Below, piece after piece: positions 1-13,365 of a stretch of 64,000 nt of DNA. Under the pieces are notes generated by a model, which saw only the letters and a list, made by a program, of their open reading frames with translations, was not told where the DNA came from and did not search any database. A program made the position numbers and the translations under genes. The stretch covers positions 420,501 to 484,500 of the forward strand of contig CM030853.1 of assembly GCA_018105865.1 (NCBI GenBank), given 5' to 3'. The first letter of the stretch is position 1. Each line of letters begins with the position of its first letter. The DNA comes from Metaphire vulgaris. Its lineage: Eukaryota > Annelida > Clitellata > Crassiclitellata > Megascolecidae.

Positions 1-3000
1 AGCCCCAGTTAGATGTCCGTTCTTCGAGCAGAGAGCTGAACGAATACTTGCGCTCGAAACCGCTCTCGTCGTCGTTTAACGAAGTCAGACTGCTCAAACT
101 CAGTCGCGTCTTCGAAGGCGACAGCTTCAAGCTACTTCGATCAGAATCATCAAATATGTTTCCAAAAAACCGATGTTTTGAAATGTAGGCGGACGTCAGT
201 TTTGACGAAGATGACGACGAAGAAGAACTGTTGACCGAACCGTCTTTGAGTCTAGTTCTTAGACTGCTTCCGAGATCTGATTCATCCACGCCAAAATCCA
301 GCTCTGCAAGAACAATTCAAATACTGCAATGCAACCGACCGTTTGCCCCTTTTCAATTACCACTCAGATTCTGTTCTCTACTTAAAACGACACCTAATTC
401 AGCTAGATTACCTATGAAGAGAAAGTTTCCTAGTCAACAGTAAATTAACACAACTTTAATCAATCTCACAAACACAACTTCCAAAAAATGCTTCACCATC
501 TTTGCTTCTAACATTCAGAATTCCTCCATAATGAGACTGGCTGCTCAACTGCAGCCAGGAGCAACAGACAATGATGAGTGATCTTCTGTTGCATCACATT
601 AATTAAGACCGAATACAAGATGGCAGATGAAATGGCATTGCAGCCTTTACTGCAACACACGAATTCCATCTTTAGACAATGTTCAGCAGAACTGGAAGGA
701 GACCTACCGCCCGGAAAGAACCACTCTGATTTGTTGATGAGTATTTCGATGATTGCGCTGTGACTCGTTGCGGTTAAGACACTTGGCCTAAAACAACATT
801 AAGACTTAACGAGGTAACTCTCAAAGCAGCTATTTTCCGTAATTTTCTTAATTTAACTAAAAGAATATTCTGTTTTCTAACATAAATCAGAGGTTCGGTT
901 TCCACAAAAGTCCTCTGGGTTTCCATTACATTGCCAAAGCAAATACTTTGATGAAATATCTTTCCACTTAGAAAGGCAAATGAAAGGTAATCGATCAGTT
1001 GTTTTACTGCTTTACTTATCAAAAGTACATTGTGAATACAGTGACAGCATTTTGGTTCCCACCCGTTGTCACCAGGTGGCCAGAGTAAATTCGGTCCGAT
1101 GACGATGGCGATGTTGCTGGACGACATCTTATTACGGTCGCTGTTGGCAGCAAGCTTTGCGAGAAACTTTATGATGTAACTGATAAAAAAACCGAACAGA
1201 AAACACAACTGCTCAAATCAAAATGTCCTAATGGAAAGCAAATGAGTAAGAGGATTCCAGAGGTCTTCAAAGAGTCATCCGCGTGGGATGCATGATGATG
1301 CATCAAAGATACGTTCAATGGGAAGATTTTTATCCAGCCAGATTCAAGGATGACGCCCAGTCAAAAGCAAATGCAGACACTCATCAGAGAAATGAATGGT
1401 CTTAAAGAATTGTCCAGAATAAAAGCAAAATTCATTCTTTACACAACTTCAATGTAAATACCAACAACCTACAATGAAATGTTAAACCTCAGCAAATGCT
1501 AAGTGAAAGAGAAAATGAAAAATATAAAAAACAACTAATTTGCAACAAAAGCGTTTCTTTTTCTATCAGAATAAAAGTGAATTTTACCGAAGATTGTTGT
1601 AATTTGGTTTTGGCAGTTTATCAACAACAACCCATAGTGCATTCTGTCTCAGTTCCCCTGGGCTAAAAAGAAACCAAATTAACCAGAATGTAAAACTCAA
1701 ATAGAGAGAAACAAAATAGCAATCAAAATAATTGACACAACTACCATCAATACAACTTCTATCTATGACTTCACTCTAATCAATAATAGAAAATATATTA
1801 ACAAGCAGAAAAACAGTGCTCACAGTTTCATGATATGCATCCAGTCATTGTAAAGTTCAAAGGTCATCAGTGGCTCCGGAAGCTCGCGAAGATATGACTT
1901 GAAAACAGCTACACAGATGGATTAAGTGCTGATCAATTACACCATTCCAAAAACTCACCACAATATACAAACACATTGCCTACAGTAAATCCACATACAG
2001 TAATATCACACACTCTTGACTCCAAATCATAATCATCATTATTATCCCTAAATCATCACCATCATAAAAATATCGCTATTATTACTGAAAATGGAAACAT
2101 CAACTAACCAGCCACACAGTGTGAATCGTCTTGGTAATCATCCATGTTAACGATATTTGCATCAAATCCAGCCTAAAAGAAAACAGTCAATGGAAAGAAA
2201 CAGACAGTAAATATGACAATAAAGACCTAAGAGACATCGAATATAAGACAATGGGAAATCATTAACAAAGTTCTAGCTTGAAGGTCGTAGCAGCAGCAGC
2301 AGCAGCACCACCACCAATAGACCTATACAAGAGCTTCAGATGAGAGAACTCTGGGGTTAATGTAACCTCTTTAACTCTCACAGAAACAGTCTAAAATTTT
2401 TATAAGTTATTTAATTGTTCCAAGTGAACCTGGCAATTAAATTGAATAAATTTTGCACCCAGACCGACCTTGAGTTTTCGCACTTTTGTTGAGCTCGAGG
2501 GCACGCGGAACAAACCCTGAAGAAGAAGAAATTCATGTCATACAAGTGATACTTGAGGGCTCCAACACATAATCTTGAAGCAAATGCATATAAGAGACAA
2601 ATATCTGCTGAAGAACAATGCTGACAAATATCTTTGCAGGAAATTAAGTCATGGTCAACAGAATTACTTCTTCAAAATATTTTGCCAAAGACACCAGCTT
2701 CAAATTACCATTCTCAAGAAAAGATTCATAGAAATACACCGACTCTACCCAATCATTACACCATCAAGTTCTGTAGAATTCATAGACGCATATAAATATG
2801 AATAAATATTCAGAAGAAAAATATGCAATAAACAAAAGGTAAACTGTCCAATCAGTGTCTCATTCAATCCTATATTGATGTTCTACATTACACAATTGAG
2901 AATGACTTAAAATAGACATATGAGAACGCTTTTCATATTCAGTGCAATGACATGACAGAGATACCTCTTCGTTTATGCCGTGCAGAATTAGCGATCGAAC

Positions 3001-3895
3001 GCATTTCTCGATGACAACGGCGATGTCCCGTCCCGTGTGCTGCAAATGAGTCACCAGTGAACAACCAAACATCGGTCGAGATACCAACGACTCTAAAACC
3101 AGACAAAATCATTCCAGAACGCTTGCGGCAGCACTTCAGCAGAGACGGAACAATGAATTTTTAAACAGCAATCAGTACGAAAGCAACGGGAAACTGTTGA
3201 TTATCTTTCGAAAATAAATATCACGCTCATGGCAGCTGGGGTTCACACAATCAGTTGAACACCGGGCCCCCAGTCATAGGTGGGGAGGGAAAACAACACA
3301 CAGCAGTCAAACCGGAAGGACAAAAGACGGCCAGAAAACAAAACGAGTGAATTTTCAACTTTTGACAGCATTACAGTACAACCTATAAGTGGAACACAAA
3401 AGCAATCAGTCATTCAATCAGTCATTCAATCAGTCATTCAATCAGTATTTACACGAAAAAACTCAGTGACCGACCACAGACTAACTGATAAATGCATTAT
3501 TCAAATGGTGCCATAGAAGTCTCCTTATAATTAGCCTCACACAGTCATAAGTAGTAACCAACAGAATGCTAACCAGTATGTTGCTTCAACTGAGGGAGAC
3601 TGCTTTCAAGGGAGGCGAGGGTACGACGGTGGAACTCAATCTGTAAATTGACCAGCTGAGGAAACGAAAAACAAAACAGAAAATTCACTTCCTCTGCATT
3701 CCGGCCTCTTTCATTATTTTATTTCTCAAGACTCAGAAACTTCTGCTTTAAACTTAGCTTAACTTCTACTGTGTCAACACACGATTGCAACTTGATTCAG
3801 AAGCGGACTGAGAAAAAACCTCAACTGCTCATAAATCTAAAACACCCTTTCTGTTTATTAATATCCAATGTGAAGAACAACCTCTGTAAGTTTAT

Positions 3896-3927
<32 letters not shown>

Positions 3928-6900
3928 AAAATGTAATCCACAGTTGTAGATATCAGTTGCATGGCAGAGCAGGACACAGAAGCCTCTCAAATAGGAGAAC
4001 AGATAGCAATCTGCTGGAAAAAAACGTCACTTTGACACACACACACACAGTGCTGTTCAAAAACAAGTCTTAAAATAAAGTAATCAGAAAATCCAGGTAA
4101 TTAATTATCAACACATAAGCATTAAAAGAGGCAAACTAAAAACTGGCAATAAATCAAATAAACTTAACTGCTAAAATAAATACTGGGAACACCCATTATG
4201 AACTGCCAATGGCATGTCAGACCATTTGTCTATTTCAGGCAAATAAACATGCATTGTATGCTTACATTCAATCCTGCACAAATATACAACGGCAAAACAT
4301 CAATTCTGGTGATAATAAAATATGTCAACAATGACAGAATTTTGTCATATGGTAATTTTTCCAGTCAATTATGTGTAACTCAAATAAGATGGCATAATGA
4401 TAATAAAAATGAAATTTCAAAATGCAAATCATTTAGCTTCATAACAATGCCACTGAAATCCAGCCTTTAATCAACACAAAACTTTCATCATACTTACGGC
4501 CAATAGGACATCACTCAGTTGACCTTCCCTCGCAAGGAACGAATACATTTCAATAATCAGTTGGTCCTAAACAAGTACAGGCAACAAGGTTTGAATGAAT
4601 AATCAGTTATGATGCTTAGCCTGATGCCATTTTAACAAGAAATTCCTACATATAATTACCGGTAAACAAATATTATTTCATCATTATTGTGCGAATAAAA
4701 TTATTTCATATCAAATTTGGGACAATCACATGAAAATGTAATGCAAACATTATGCCTAAAAGCTTTGCTGCTGACATGGAGCGGATAACAACACTTTAAT
4801 TAAACAGATATTTTCAATGTGATTTAAATGGATTATCAGAAGGCGATATCAACTCAAGAGTGCAACTCTAGGAAATTGCTAAAAGTAACTTTAAAAGCTA
4901 ATTGAAGTAATGATCCACAACAAAGCAGGTTTTCTACAAGTTGCTCCATGCCAAGAAGAAGCACAAAATCCCAAAATTCTGCATTCCTTAAAACTAAACC
5001 TACAAGAAATTGCCAGAATAAAGTAGATAACCACAAAAGGCAACAGGAAATATTTCAAATCCATGCACTAACTAGCCTCATTAAGTCACCAACGACCACA
5101 TACACGCCACGATCAAGTGGTCATTTGGAGACAAACAGGGTAAATAATTTTTCCAAGCTGTCACAACCAACATTTATGTCAAGCATTATCAACATCAGAT
5201 AGAATAGTGTTACCACAGCACATTTGTTTGCAAGGGCAAGATAATTTGCAGTCTGTAGGGCAAGGGTTCATGAACACCTCTCATATTCGTGAATATTCAT
5301 GAGTTATGCATAGTGATAGCATTCCTGAAAACAATCTCTGAGGGAACGGACATGAGAATGGAATGATCACAATCAAAAAGAAATTGGATTCATCGTCAGT
5401 CCTCGGTAAAGACTGAAGACGCACTCTGCAATGCAGGACACGGTTTTCCGTCTGCTCCATCTCATTCTTCAGCGTTTCCACTTTGGAAGACAAGGAACTC
5501 GAAGTGTTTCCAGCAGACTGCTTCAACGTCGACTGAAATCTGAAAATTTTAACCACAAAATAAAACACAAGAAAAATAACTTCACACCAAGATGGCTGCT
5601 ATCACAGTCGATAAAATTAATAAATCATTGTTGAATTGTCAGCTGTTAGGTTACGATACACCTTATACTTAGTCTACTACAGTCAAATTGAGCTAATGTA
5701 ACACTCACGAGACTGTCCACATACTTGATATAATAAACAATGTGATATAAAGACAAGGAATGGCATTGATTAGGTTTAACAGTAGTTGATAGAATTCTGT
5801 CAATACAAAGAGAATGATTTTTGCAGTGAAAGCAGAACCTTCCTTTTGCCGAATCCATGTCCAACGTCAACTTTGTCAGTTGTTTTCTCAGTTTGGTTAT
5901 TGTAGGAATTTCCATCTAAAAATTCAAATTAAAAATATACAGGAACATCTGATCACAAGACATAGATCACCCCCCACCACTCTACTGGATGGATATCATC
6001 ATCATCATCAGCATCATCATCAGCATCATCATCATATCTGACATTTGGTTTTGAATGACAATGACCTGTGGGCAGTAATTCTGTCCTGTTCACATTCACA
6101 ATGTCAACATAGAGAAGGTCATGACTGCCCACATTTCAACAAAGCCATCATCCATGGACCCTTCTCTTCACAGAAGACCTCAAACATTCATTCGGAATAC
6201 CTTTTCATAGAGACATGCATGGTTCATCCCCAGACACAATAACAATGCTTTCATAATAACAACAGCCCATCACAGCTATCAGGCTGTCACCACTCAGCAC
6301 GCCCCATGGGAACAACAACTCTGTAACCCCCCTTACTGACCAAACAGTTCAGGGAATGTCATTACCAGACTTCAATAAATAACTGCAATAGAACGGCTGT
6401 CAAGCAATTGAAGATTGGAATAGATGTCATTCATAGTTTACCTCTAATACTGACTGCATTGGACTGAGAACAAGGCTTTCAACTTCCTTTGAGTGATTGA
6501 ATATTTCCTGTGCCATTCTGTCCTGGAGCTCAGCACAGTAGCCATAGGTTTTGCTGAAAAGATATGAAAACGTTAATAATGCACAGAGAAACACACACAC
6601 ATTCACCATTGTAATTCTTGAAGTCACATCTCTTTCCTTGAGATTCTCTCAATGTGTTCTGTTCTGGTGCTAATGTAACAACTTAACACAAATAGAATTT
6701 TAGCTGAATGAGGAAATATTTCACAATAGTGGCTGCTTCTAAGAAATCAAAAGTTATTGGCCTAAACAACTAAAGGTCCATAGGCAAAACTACATAGAAA
6801 AAATGCCATTGTCACAAGAAATTAAGAAATATATTTTAATAGCAATCAATTTCTGCCAATTTCAGTAGAGGGTGCTAGCCCTCTGGACCACATAACTCAA

Positions 6901-8903
6901 AGATTTAGTCGCTCCGTCCAAGATCTCAATAGTTATAGGCCTAAACAACTAGAGGCCCATAGGCAAAACTACATAGAAAAAATACCATTGCCATAAGAAA
7001 TTAAGAAATATATTTTAATAGCAATCAATTTCTGCCTGTTTCAGTAGAGGGCAGAGCCGGCGCATGATGCCTGCAAAGCCTGTGGCCGCAGGGGACCCCG
7101 TCGGCCGCAGGGGCCCCGCCGGCCTCGGATATTTAAGAGTTTTCATACGGATGACCTTTTTTGCTCGTCAGGCCATTTCAAAAACGTTGCGCTCGCAAAA
7201 ATTGCAGGGGCCACCCCCCCGAAAGTCACGCGCCGGCTCTGGTAGCAGTTGTACTGCCAGTGAAGTATTAAGTATGCATGAGAAGTTATTCCGTACCCAA
7301 GCGTGTCTTCGTTGCCGAGAGCTTTGGCTGATTCTGACATTGTAGCGGCCAACATAGATTCAGGCAATTTCTTCTGTTGAAGCGAACATGAAACAGCAAA
7401 ACGCAAAACTAAAGTCACTGGGACAGCTGTACAGTCAGTCCAAGCAAACAATCCAAAATTATCAGCAAACAGTCCATCCCATCAACTGCAATCCAATCCA
7501 TCGATTGGATAGAAACAGAGTTGTCTCCTTGTACGAACAAGCATGCAATCCTCATCATCAGCAATAAGCTACAGTCAAAACTGGCTGACAACATACGAAA
7601 GCACTGTCCACATTATCTGGCGATAATACCACAGCTGACATCACCAGCAGCAGCAGCAGCAGCAGCAGCAGTTGAATAATTAGCCGTACTGGAAAATCTG
7701 TACAACTCCTCTTTTGAGAAGTCACTCAGAGGCTGAGATAAGGATATGGTCTTTGCTCATGAGAAATTTCCAAAAGACCTATATGGGGATCTAATCTGAG
7801 CTTAAACTTCTATAGCGCCACTTCATCGGCACTCTAAATCACAATCGCACACGGGATCCAAGGTCAAATCCAGGATATGAGGTCGGACATCCAGATGACA
7901 GGCGAAACGGTGAGAGTTTTGAGGATCACCCGCACAGTGGCTGTCACCCCCCCCCCCCACCCACCCACTCAACCCCCAACCCTAACCCCACCATGGGTCT
8001 GTCAAAGGACACACCTGCCTCTAGACCACAATATCTTTCTTATAATTGTCCATACTTTTTAAACATCAATTAATTTGTAGCTTATTTTCAGCATGCAACT
8101 AATAATACCTCTCTGACAGGTAATGATTGATGTTTTCATTAAATCACCTCCACCTGCTCAACCACCTGTCTGATTACATAAAAACTGAATTTTGCCAGAA
8201 GCAATAAACCTGTTGTGTGTCTTTGCCAGGTGGATGCAGTTAATTGCTGGAAAATCGAAAGCATTTTCAAAGGTCAATTCACAGAGCATGAGCATATAAG
8301 AGCAAACAGACTGAGTAGCATAACCTGTCTCTTTTTAAATATACCACTAATCGATGAATCTAGTTATCCCGAATAATATTTATCACAAATAATGACACAT
8401 TTTTGCCATAGTATCTGCACACTTCGGTTATTGGTGATTAGCGCTGTGCCTTTTAAGTGACAGAAAACTATGAGATACATAATGCATTGGACACAACTGC
8501 CACGGAATATAAATGGACATTAAGTGTGCAGTAGACTGTGGCTCAGTTTCCTCCATTTTAAGGCAAATGATGATGGTTGGTGTTGAGGGTTTCAAATTGT
8601 GTCACTGCACTTAATTTCGCCCATTTTTAGACTCTCCTTCCAACAAATGACATCAATTTCGTTATTAGTTACCATGAAAACCTCTCAATAACAAACCAAA
8701 TTCCCCATCTGAAATTCCTCTTAGTTAAATTTCACCCCATGCCCTATTCACACCTCCCTCCCCCCTCTCCGCCCACTTCTCATTCGCCCTCTGGCTGAGC
8801 CCTGCATACCTTAGATACCACAGATGACACATTCGAAATATCTGGTGGAACTTGACAACATTTTCATACCAATGCACACACACACAGACAAACAATCACA
8901 CAA

Positions 8904-8944
<41 letters not shown>

Positions 8945-9321
8945 ACCCGTTTGCTGCAAGACCTATAGTCATATACATTTACAAGAAGGTCTTCAGGTCT
9001 TATAGACCACAGAGGGTTATACTAACAGTTTCAAAATTCTAAGGTCATGAACCATTTGGGGGAAACTGCCTTTTTACTACCAAAGTAAATTAAACAGAAC
9101 ATGGGCATCTCCTGCAAAACAAAAATATCGCACAACTTTACACGTAAAAGTCAAAATACTATTATTAAAATATGCTAAAAAGCCAATTAATGCAGAAAGC
9201 AAAATCAATTATAATTAAAATACAGTCACAAAACATCTGATCTGTCAGTTGAATCAAAGCTTATGACATAGTGCCCTTGACTTTTGGTCTACCATGCATA
9301 CGGTGCTATATAAGTTGTCTC

Positions 9322-9395
<74 letters not shown>

Positions 9396-11504
9396 GCTAG
9401 AATGCCAAGGAATAATAGTGCTATAAAAATTCCAAGTTACCAACCAATATCAACGTCATCCAAACATGCCATCAGCATCAACTTACAGTCTTACATGGCA
9501 GAAAATAATTAGCAAACCATTAATCTTTCACTTGAGTGGTTTGCTAAAATGGCTGACATAATCTTCCATAAACATAGGAAGCAAATAACAGTAAATTACA
9601 ATGCCACTCTAGACTCCAAAATCCCCATTATTAATAGTCTTTCGTTGGATTCTGTTACATAGAGAATTGAATATTACCATAATTGTGTTTTTTGTCTAAA
9701 AAACTTGCCGCAGGATGAACCACATATGAAAAGACGTGGGTAATTCCTCGATCAACTAAGGCCTACACGCAGTTTCACGAGATATTTCAATGAAACATTT
9801 AAGTTTTTGATTCTTCTCTTTCCTGTTCAGTCCTTGATGCTAATGCATAGATTGAAATGGCCGGGTGGTGTCCTGTTCCAAGAAATGTGGAGAAAAATAG
9901 AGAAGACATTCATTGAAAATTCTTTAAAGATTTCAATCACAGACATAGATAGATGCACCGGAAAATGTGGATTTTGTTAGAGAACTTGTTTAACTCAGCA
10001 GAAATTTTGCATATCTATACAACCAGTTAAGAATCCACATAAGAGAAAAACTCTTCTGCACAGTTATTCCATCATCAACCTCTTCTTCTGCCACAAGTGG
10101 TCTGCCGTAAAACAAATACTCAACTCCACTCCATTTCTTGAATACAAATGCATCACGTGACCATACTTGGAAAGTCCGGGCATTAATCTAGGAATTTCAG
10201 CAAAAGGAAGAAAATAGCATCTGGATAAAAGTGACAATTCTTAAACAGAGTCTTTCTCCTCCTCCTCCTCCTCCTCATCATCATCATCACCACCACCATT
10301 TGACTTTCTGTCTAGGTATTTATCATACTGATCATGATCTGTGGTATTTACATGACCTATATTAGTTTCTACTGCAAAGAACACTGCATAGAATATTCTG
10401 CATACACTTTGCACTGTTTGCAGTACCAGTAGTTGCAGCTGTACACTTGTCACATGGCTTAAGTACGCTGAGCAGTCACTAACACTTCACAGTAGTAATG
10501 TTGTAAAAGTTTCCATTCAACCTTCAGCTATTTTATACAACCAACATGCTAATAAGCACTCTTTGTGTCAAAAAAGCAAAGGAAACATTATTAATCAATC
10601 TCTAAGTGATCATCCATTAATCAGTCTTTGTTATGTGTCCAAATGGTCATCAGTTTTACATCAGTATACAATAAGACAGACAGCACAGCCAATAACAGCC
10701 TTTACCAACACTGCTTTCAGTATCACAGATGGAACTAAGCAATCTAGGATTCTAGGCTTTAGGCTTGTTCTTTGCAGAACTGTGAACAAAAGTAATTCGG
10801 ATTCAGGTCAGCTCTGCACTCCTGCTGTTTGCCAAAGGACAACATTTTTCTGTCTCGCTTGCACTATTTGGGTGCCTACCGGTACTATAGACAACAATAC
10901 ATGCCACAACTGGGATTGCATACCCAGTGGTTCACTGATTCACACTTTGGACTGAAAATTCACCAATTTTCTCAGTCAATCAGTAGGTTAAATTGCTTTC
11001 ATTAACTTCTGGTAAATCCAAACATGCTAAATAATTGATCAGGATGTTGTCACTACTGTCACTGCTCCTCCCTCTCTTCCCCCCCCCCAAGAGTTTGGGT
11101 CAAAAGGTCAGTTGGTGAGCATTTTCTATGCTAAAGGATTGAGTTCCTTGTATCAGTTGCACTTCTTGGAAGGGATGAGTAAAAACTGTTCTGGGTATAT
11201 TTTAAGTATTTCACCTGAAGATATTTCTAAAAAATTTAGCCTTGAATTTTGATATCCTCCAAAGCACAAGGTCACAGAAGGTCACAGTACAGCAACACTG
11301 AAACAAGTCTTCAATCGTATGCAAGAACGCTTCTCATGCATGTATAATGTAATGCTTACGAGACTCTTGTCAGGGTTAGTGCTGCCCCACAGTGGCAGAC
11401 AGGCTGACAGCTTCTTTATTGTGCCCTGGCAGATTGCTTTAATTTTGTTCACACGTTTTTCCAGTAGAACCAGGTCCTCGTTCAATACTTCCGATTTTTC
11501 CGCC
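1..11504 (-). CDS. ARHGAP17: BAR-RhoGAP protein of the ARHGAP17/44/SH3BP1 (RICH, nadrin) family, partial
   Basis: This gene encodes a Rho-family GTPase-activating protein with an N-terminal BAR domain. In the family such proteins act at membranes and cell junctions on Cdc42 and Rac. Exons read on the minus strand, 5' to 3': 11504-11360, 7373-7297, 6553-6442, 5915-5839, 5539-5425, 4566-4498, 3655-3574, 3092-2965, 2516-2469, 2172-2109, 1908-1824, 1662-1588, 1179-1063, 787-708 and 303-1 (runs off the window). Every junction has AG/GT ends and every phase joins. The first six exons give the BAR domain (EKSEVLNEDL, YCAELQDRMAQE, EIPTITKLRKQL, EMYSFLAREG). The RhoGAP domain starts near 3092: GLFRV carries the arginine finger, then SYLRELPEPLMTF, then SSNIAIVIGPNLLWP. 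EWFFP closes the domain and a Ser-rich tail follows. The exon with the initiator Met and first BAR residues was not found upstream of 11504. Family assignment is firm; which vertebrate paralogue it matches cannot be told. Confidence 0.93.
708..3092 (-). CDS. ARHGAP17: RhoGAP-domain exons of the ARHGAP17-like gene
   Basis: Exons 3092-2965, 2516-2469, 2172-2109, 1908-1824, 1662-1588, 1179-1063 and 787-708 encode a RhoGAP domain. The domain opens with GRDIAVVIEKCVRSLILHG. The Arg of GLFRV is at the position of the catalytic arginine finger. The conserved Lys-Tyr-Leu-Arg-Glu-Leu-Pro-Glu-Pro-Leu stretch and the Asn of NIAIVIGPNLL are present, so the domain looks catalytically competent. Some exons are very small (48, 64 and 75 bp), which explains why they do not appear as long open frames. 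Confidence 0.93.
4498..11504 (-). CDS. ARHGAP17: BAR-domain exons of the ARHGAP17-like gene
   Basis: Six exons, 145, 77, 112, 77, 115 and 69 bp long, encode a BAR coiled-coil module. Landmarks in order are EVLNEDLVLLEKRV, ESMLAATMSESAKALG, YCAELQDRMAQEIFNHSKEV, EIPTITKLRKQLTKL, VETLKNEMEQTENRV and MYSFLAREGQL. The order and spacing match the family N-terminus. The first exon here needs two bases from an upstream exon to complete an Arg or Lys codon, so at least one more coding exon lies 5'. The intron between 11360 and 7373 is about 4 kb and the others are 0.3-0.9 kb. Confidence 0.92.
6751..7051 (+). repeat. Direct duplication of about 120 bp (copies 6751-6868 and 6932-7050)
   Basis: Two near-identical copies of a segment starting at ggcctaaacaact and ending at tttcagtagaggg lie about 181 bp apart within an intron of the BAR-RhoGAP gene. 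The second copy is followed directly by a MITE-like insertion. Confidence 0.8.
7052..7241. mobile_element. MITE-like element with CAGAGCCGGCGC inverted ends
   Basis: A GC-rich 190-bp block bounded by CAGAGCCGGCGC on the left and its near-complement GCGCCGGCTCTG on the right. It sits in AT-rich intron sequence. Flanking 8-mers (gtagaggg and gtagcagt) match only in part, so a target duplication is uncertain. The inverted ends and size suit a non-autonomous DNA transposon. Confidence 0.6.
8907..8941 (+). repeat. (CA)n microsatellite
   Basis: Uninterrupted CA dinucleotide run of about 35 bp in an intron of the BAR-RhoGAP gene. Similar shorter CA runs lie at 3896-3924 and 13194-13226. Confidence 0.95.
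9321..9395 (+). repeat. (AAT)n microsatellite
   Basis: Uninterrupted AAT trinucleotide run of about 75 bp within the 4-kb intron of the BAR-RhoGAP gene. Confidence 0.95.
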
Positions 11505-11921
11505 CTAAAATAAAACCCAAAAAATCCTGGCTCAGAATTAAGAATAGCAAAAATAAACGACTCAAAATCTGCCAAAATACTGCGTAGAACACAAAACGAC
11601 TCTCGATCCAAGTTGAACTCTAACACCCAAGCGGTTGTTTCTGAAAAAACATAGATTTCAATAATACCGGTACCTCATATTAACACAAATACAGACTGCA
11701 TCCCAGCTTGGACAAATATCACTATGGCTATATGATCCCAACTGCAGTCTCTGTTTCTACCTCTATCAAAATACAAATTACAAAACAAAACTGCATAGAT
11801 TAGGGGGAGGAAAGAGGACAAGGGGAGGGAAGAGAGTTAGAGGAGGGAAGAGGACTATTGAGAGGGAAGAGATTATGGAAAAAATCCAACTTCCCTCCCC
11901 AATATTCCAACTGTGCCTCTA

Positions 11922-12723
11922 CAGTACTGCTCAAAAAATTGTGAACACACGTGGATTTCGAACCAAAACGAAGTTTAAGGTTTGTTAAAACATTGAAATC
12001 ACAACCAAGAACACCAATACTGTATTTTTTCAATAATGATACTATTCTACGATTGATGTACAGAAGACTATAGATATGAAAAATTCAAAAGAGTGTTTAA
12101 ATGAATTTCATCCACATTTGAGGCAGAATATATTGACTATTCTAGCACGGTTTGATGCAATGAAGATGGGGACACAAGAAAATGTGGATATAATTCGTTT
12201 CTTCACTCCTTTGAATTTTTCACATCTATAGCTTACTGTAGCAATAGTCTTTCTGCAGGCCAATGTCAAACAGGGTATAATTTTTGTATAATTTTTGCGG
12301 TCTGTAAAACCTGCGATACAAGAAACCAGCTATCTTAACATCCCTCTTATTTCTCGATCGACTTTGTAACCATTTGACAGAGAAGTGTTTTCTGGAAGAC
12401 TTTGCATAGTGTCATTTGACATAGCTCACTATTTAACGTGGCATTTGGAATGCTCTAGTATAAAACCGAGGCAGAATATATTGACTGTTCTTGTATGGTT
12501 TGATGCAATGAAGATGGAAACACAAGAAAATGTGGATGAAATTCGTTTCAACACTCTTCTGAATTTTTACATATCTATAGCCTTCTGTACATCAATTGTA
12601 GAATAGTATCATTAATGAAAAAATACAGCATTGGTGTTCTTTGTTGTGATTGCAATGTTTTAAATGCCTTAAACTTCGTTTTGCTTCGAAATCCACGTGT
12701 TCACAATTTTTTGAGCAGTACTG
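11922..12723. mobile_element. Tc1/mariner-type non-autonomous element with long inverted ends
   Basis: The left end reads CAGTACTGCTCAAAAAATTG and the right end carries its complement, each preceded or followed by TA (11920-11921 and 12724-12725), the target of the Tc1/mariner superfamily. The inverted similarity continues far inwards: the left arm to about 12120 and the right arm from about 12480 are inverse copies. The middle carries an extra direct copy of a segment containing gatgcaatgaagatgg. No transposase frame is present. The superfamily is inferred from the TA site and terminal sequence. Confidence 0.75.
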
Positions 12724-12819
12724 TAATATAAGGGAAAACACTAGCATCCTTTTATTACCGGAGTTTAATGTTCCATCAGGACAACTGAAGTCCAAGCCAG
12801 CTGAGCTGAAGTGCAATTA

Positions 12820-12833
12820 GTTGCTATGGCAAC
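12820..12833. promoter_or_regulatory. X-box-like RFX site
   Basis: The 14-mer GTTGCTATGGCAAC fits the RFX-family X-box: two near-palindromic half sites GTTGCY and RGCAAC with a 2-bp centre. It lies 1.3 kb upstream of the first BAR exon found here (minus strand), so it could be promoter-proximal for that gene. The match is seen; any function is inferred. Confidence 0.45.
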
Positions 12834-13190
12834 CATGATTTATGGCCCACAATAAGCCACAGCATTTTGGGAGGTATATATTGGAGGGAGGGTGTTGGAG
12901 GGAGGGCTAGATTTCCCGTGGCTTTCAAAGAACTACGGTGCATTCCTTAAAGGAGACAGAGCAAACGCAGTGCTGTATAAATGCAATATTTATAGCAGTC
13001 AACAAGTCATATTTATGGAATTCTAAAAAAAATGAATGACTCAAATTGTCATCAACTGAGAAAAGAAAAGACGCAAAATAGTAGAAGATGCAATTCATTA
13101 ATTTCTACTGAATCTGGAAACTTTTGGAACGCTTAGAATTCAAAAAATCAAAACAGAGACAACGTCAAGACTGAGAATCTCTTCTGCTGC

Positions 13191-13220
<30 letters not shown>

Positions 13221-13229
<9 letters not shown>

Positions 13230-13365
13230 TATTTTTTCACTAATGATACTATTCTACGATTGATGTACAGAAGGCTATCGATATGAAAAATTCAAAAGAG
13301 TGCTGAAACGAATTTCATCCACATTTTCTTGTGTTTCCATCTTCATTGCATCAAACCACTTCATT
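13221..13365. repeat. Partial copy of the 11.9-kb Tc1-type element
   Basis: This segment, from tgtattttttcactaatgat to the gcatcaaaccact boundary, repeats the internal left-arm sequence of the element at 11922-12723, truncated at both ends and fused to a CA microsatellite. Confidence 0.7.
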
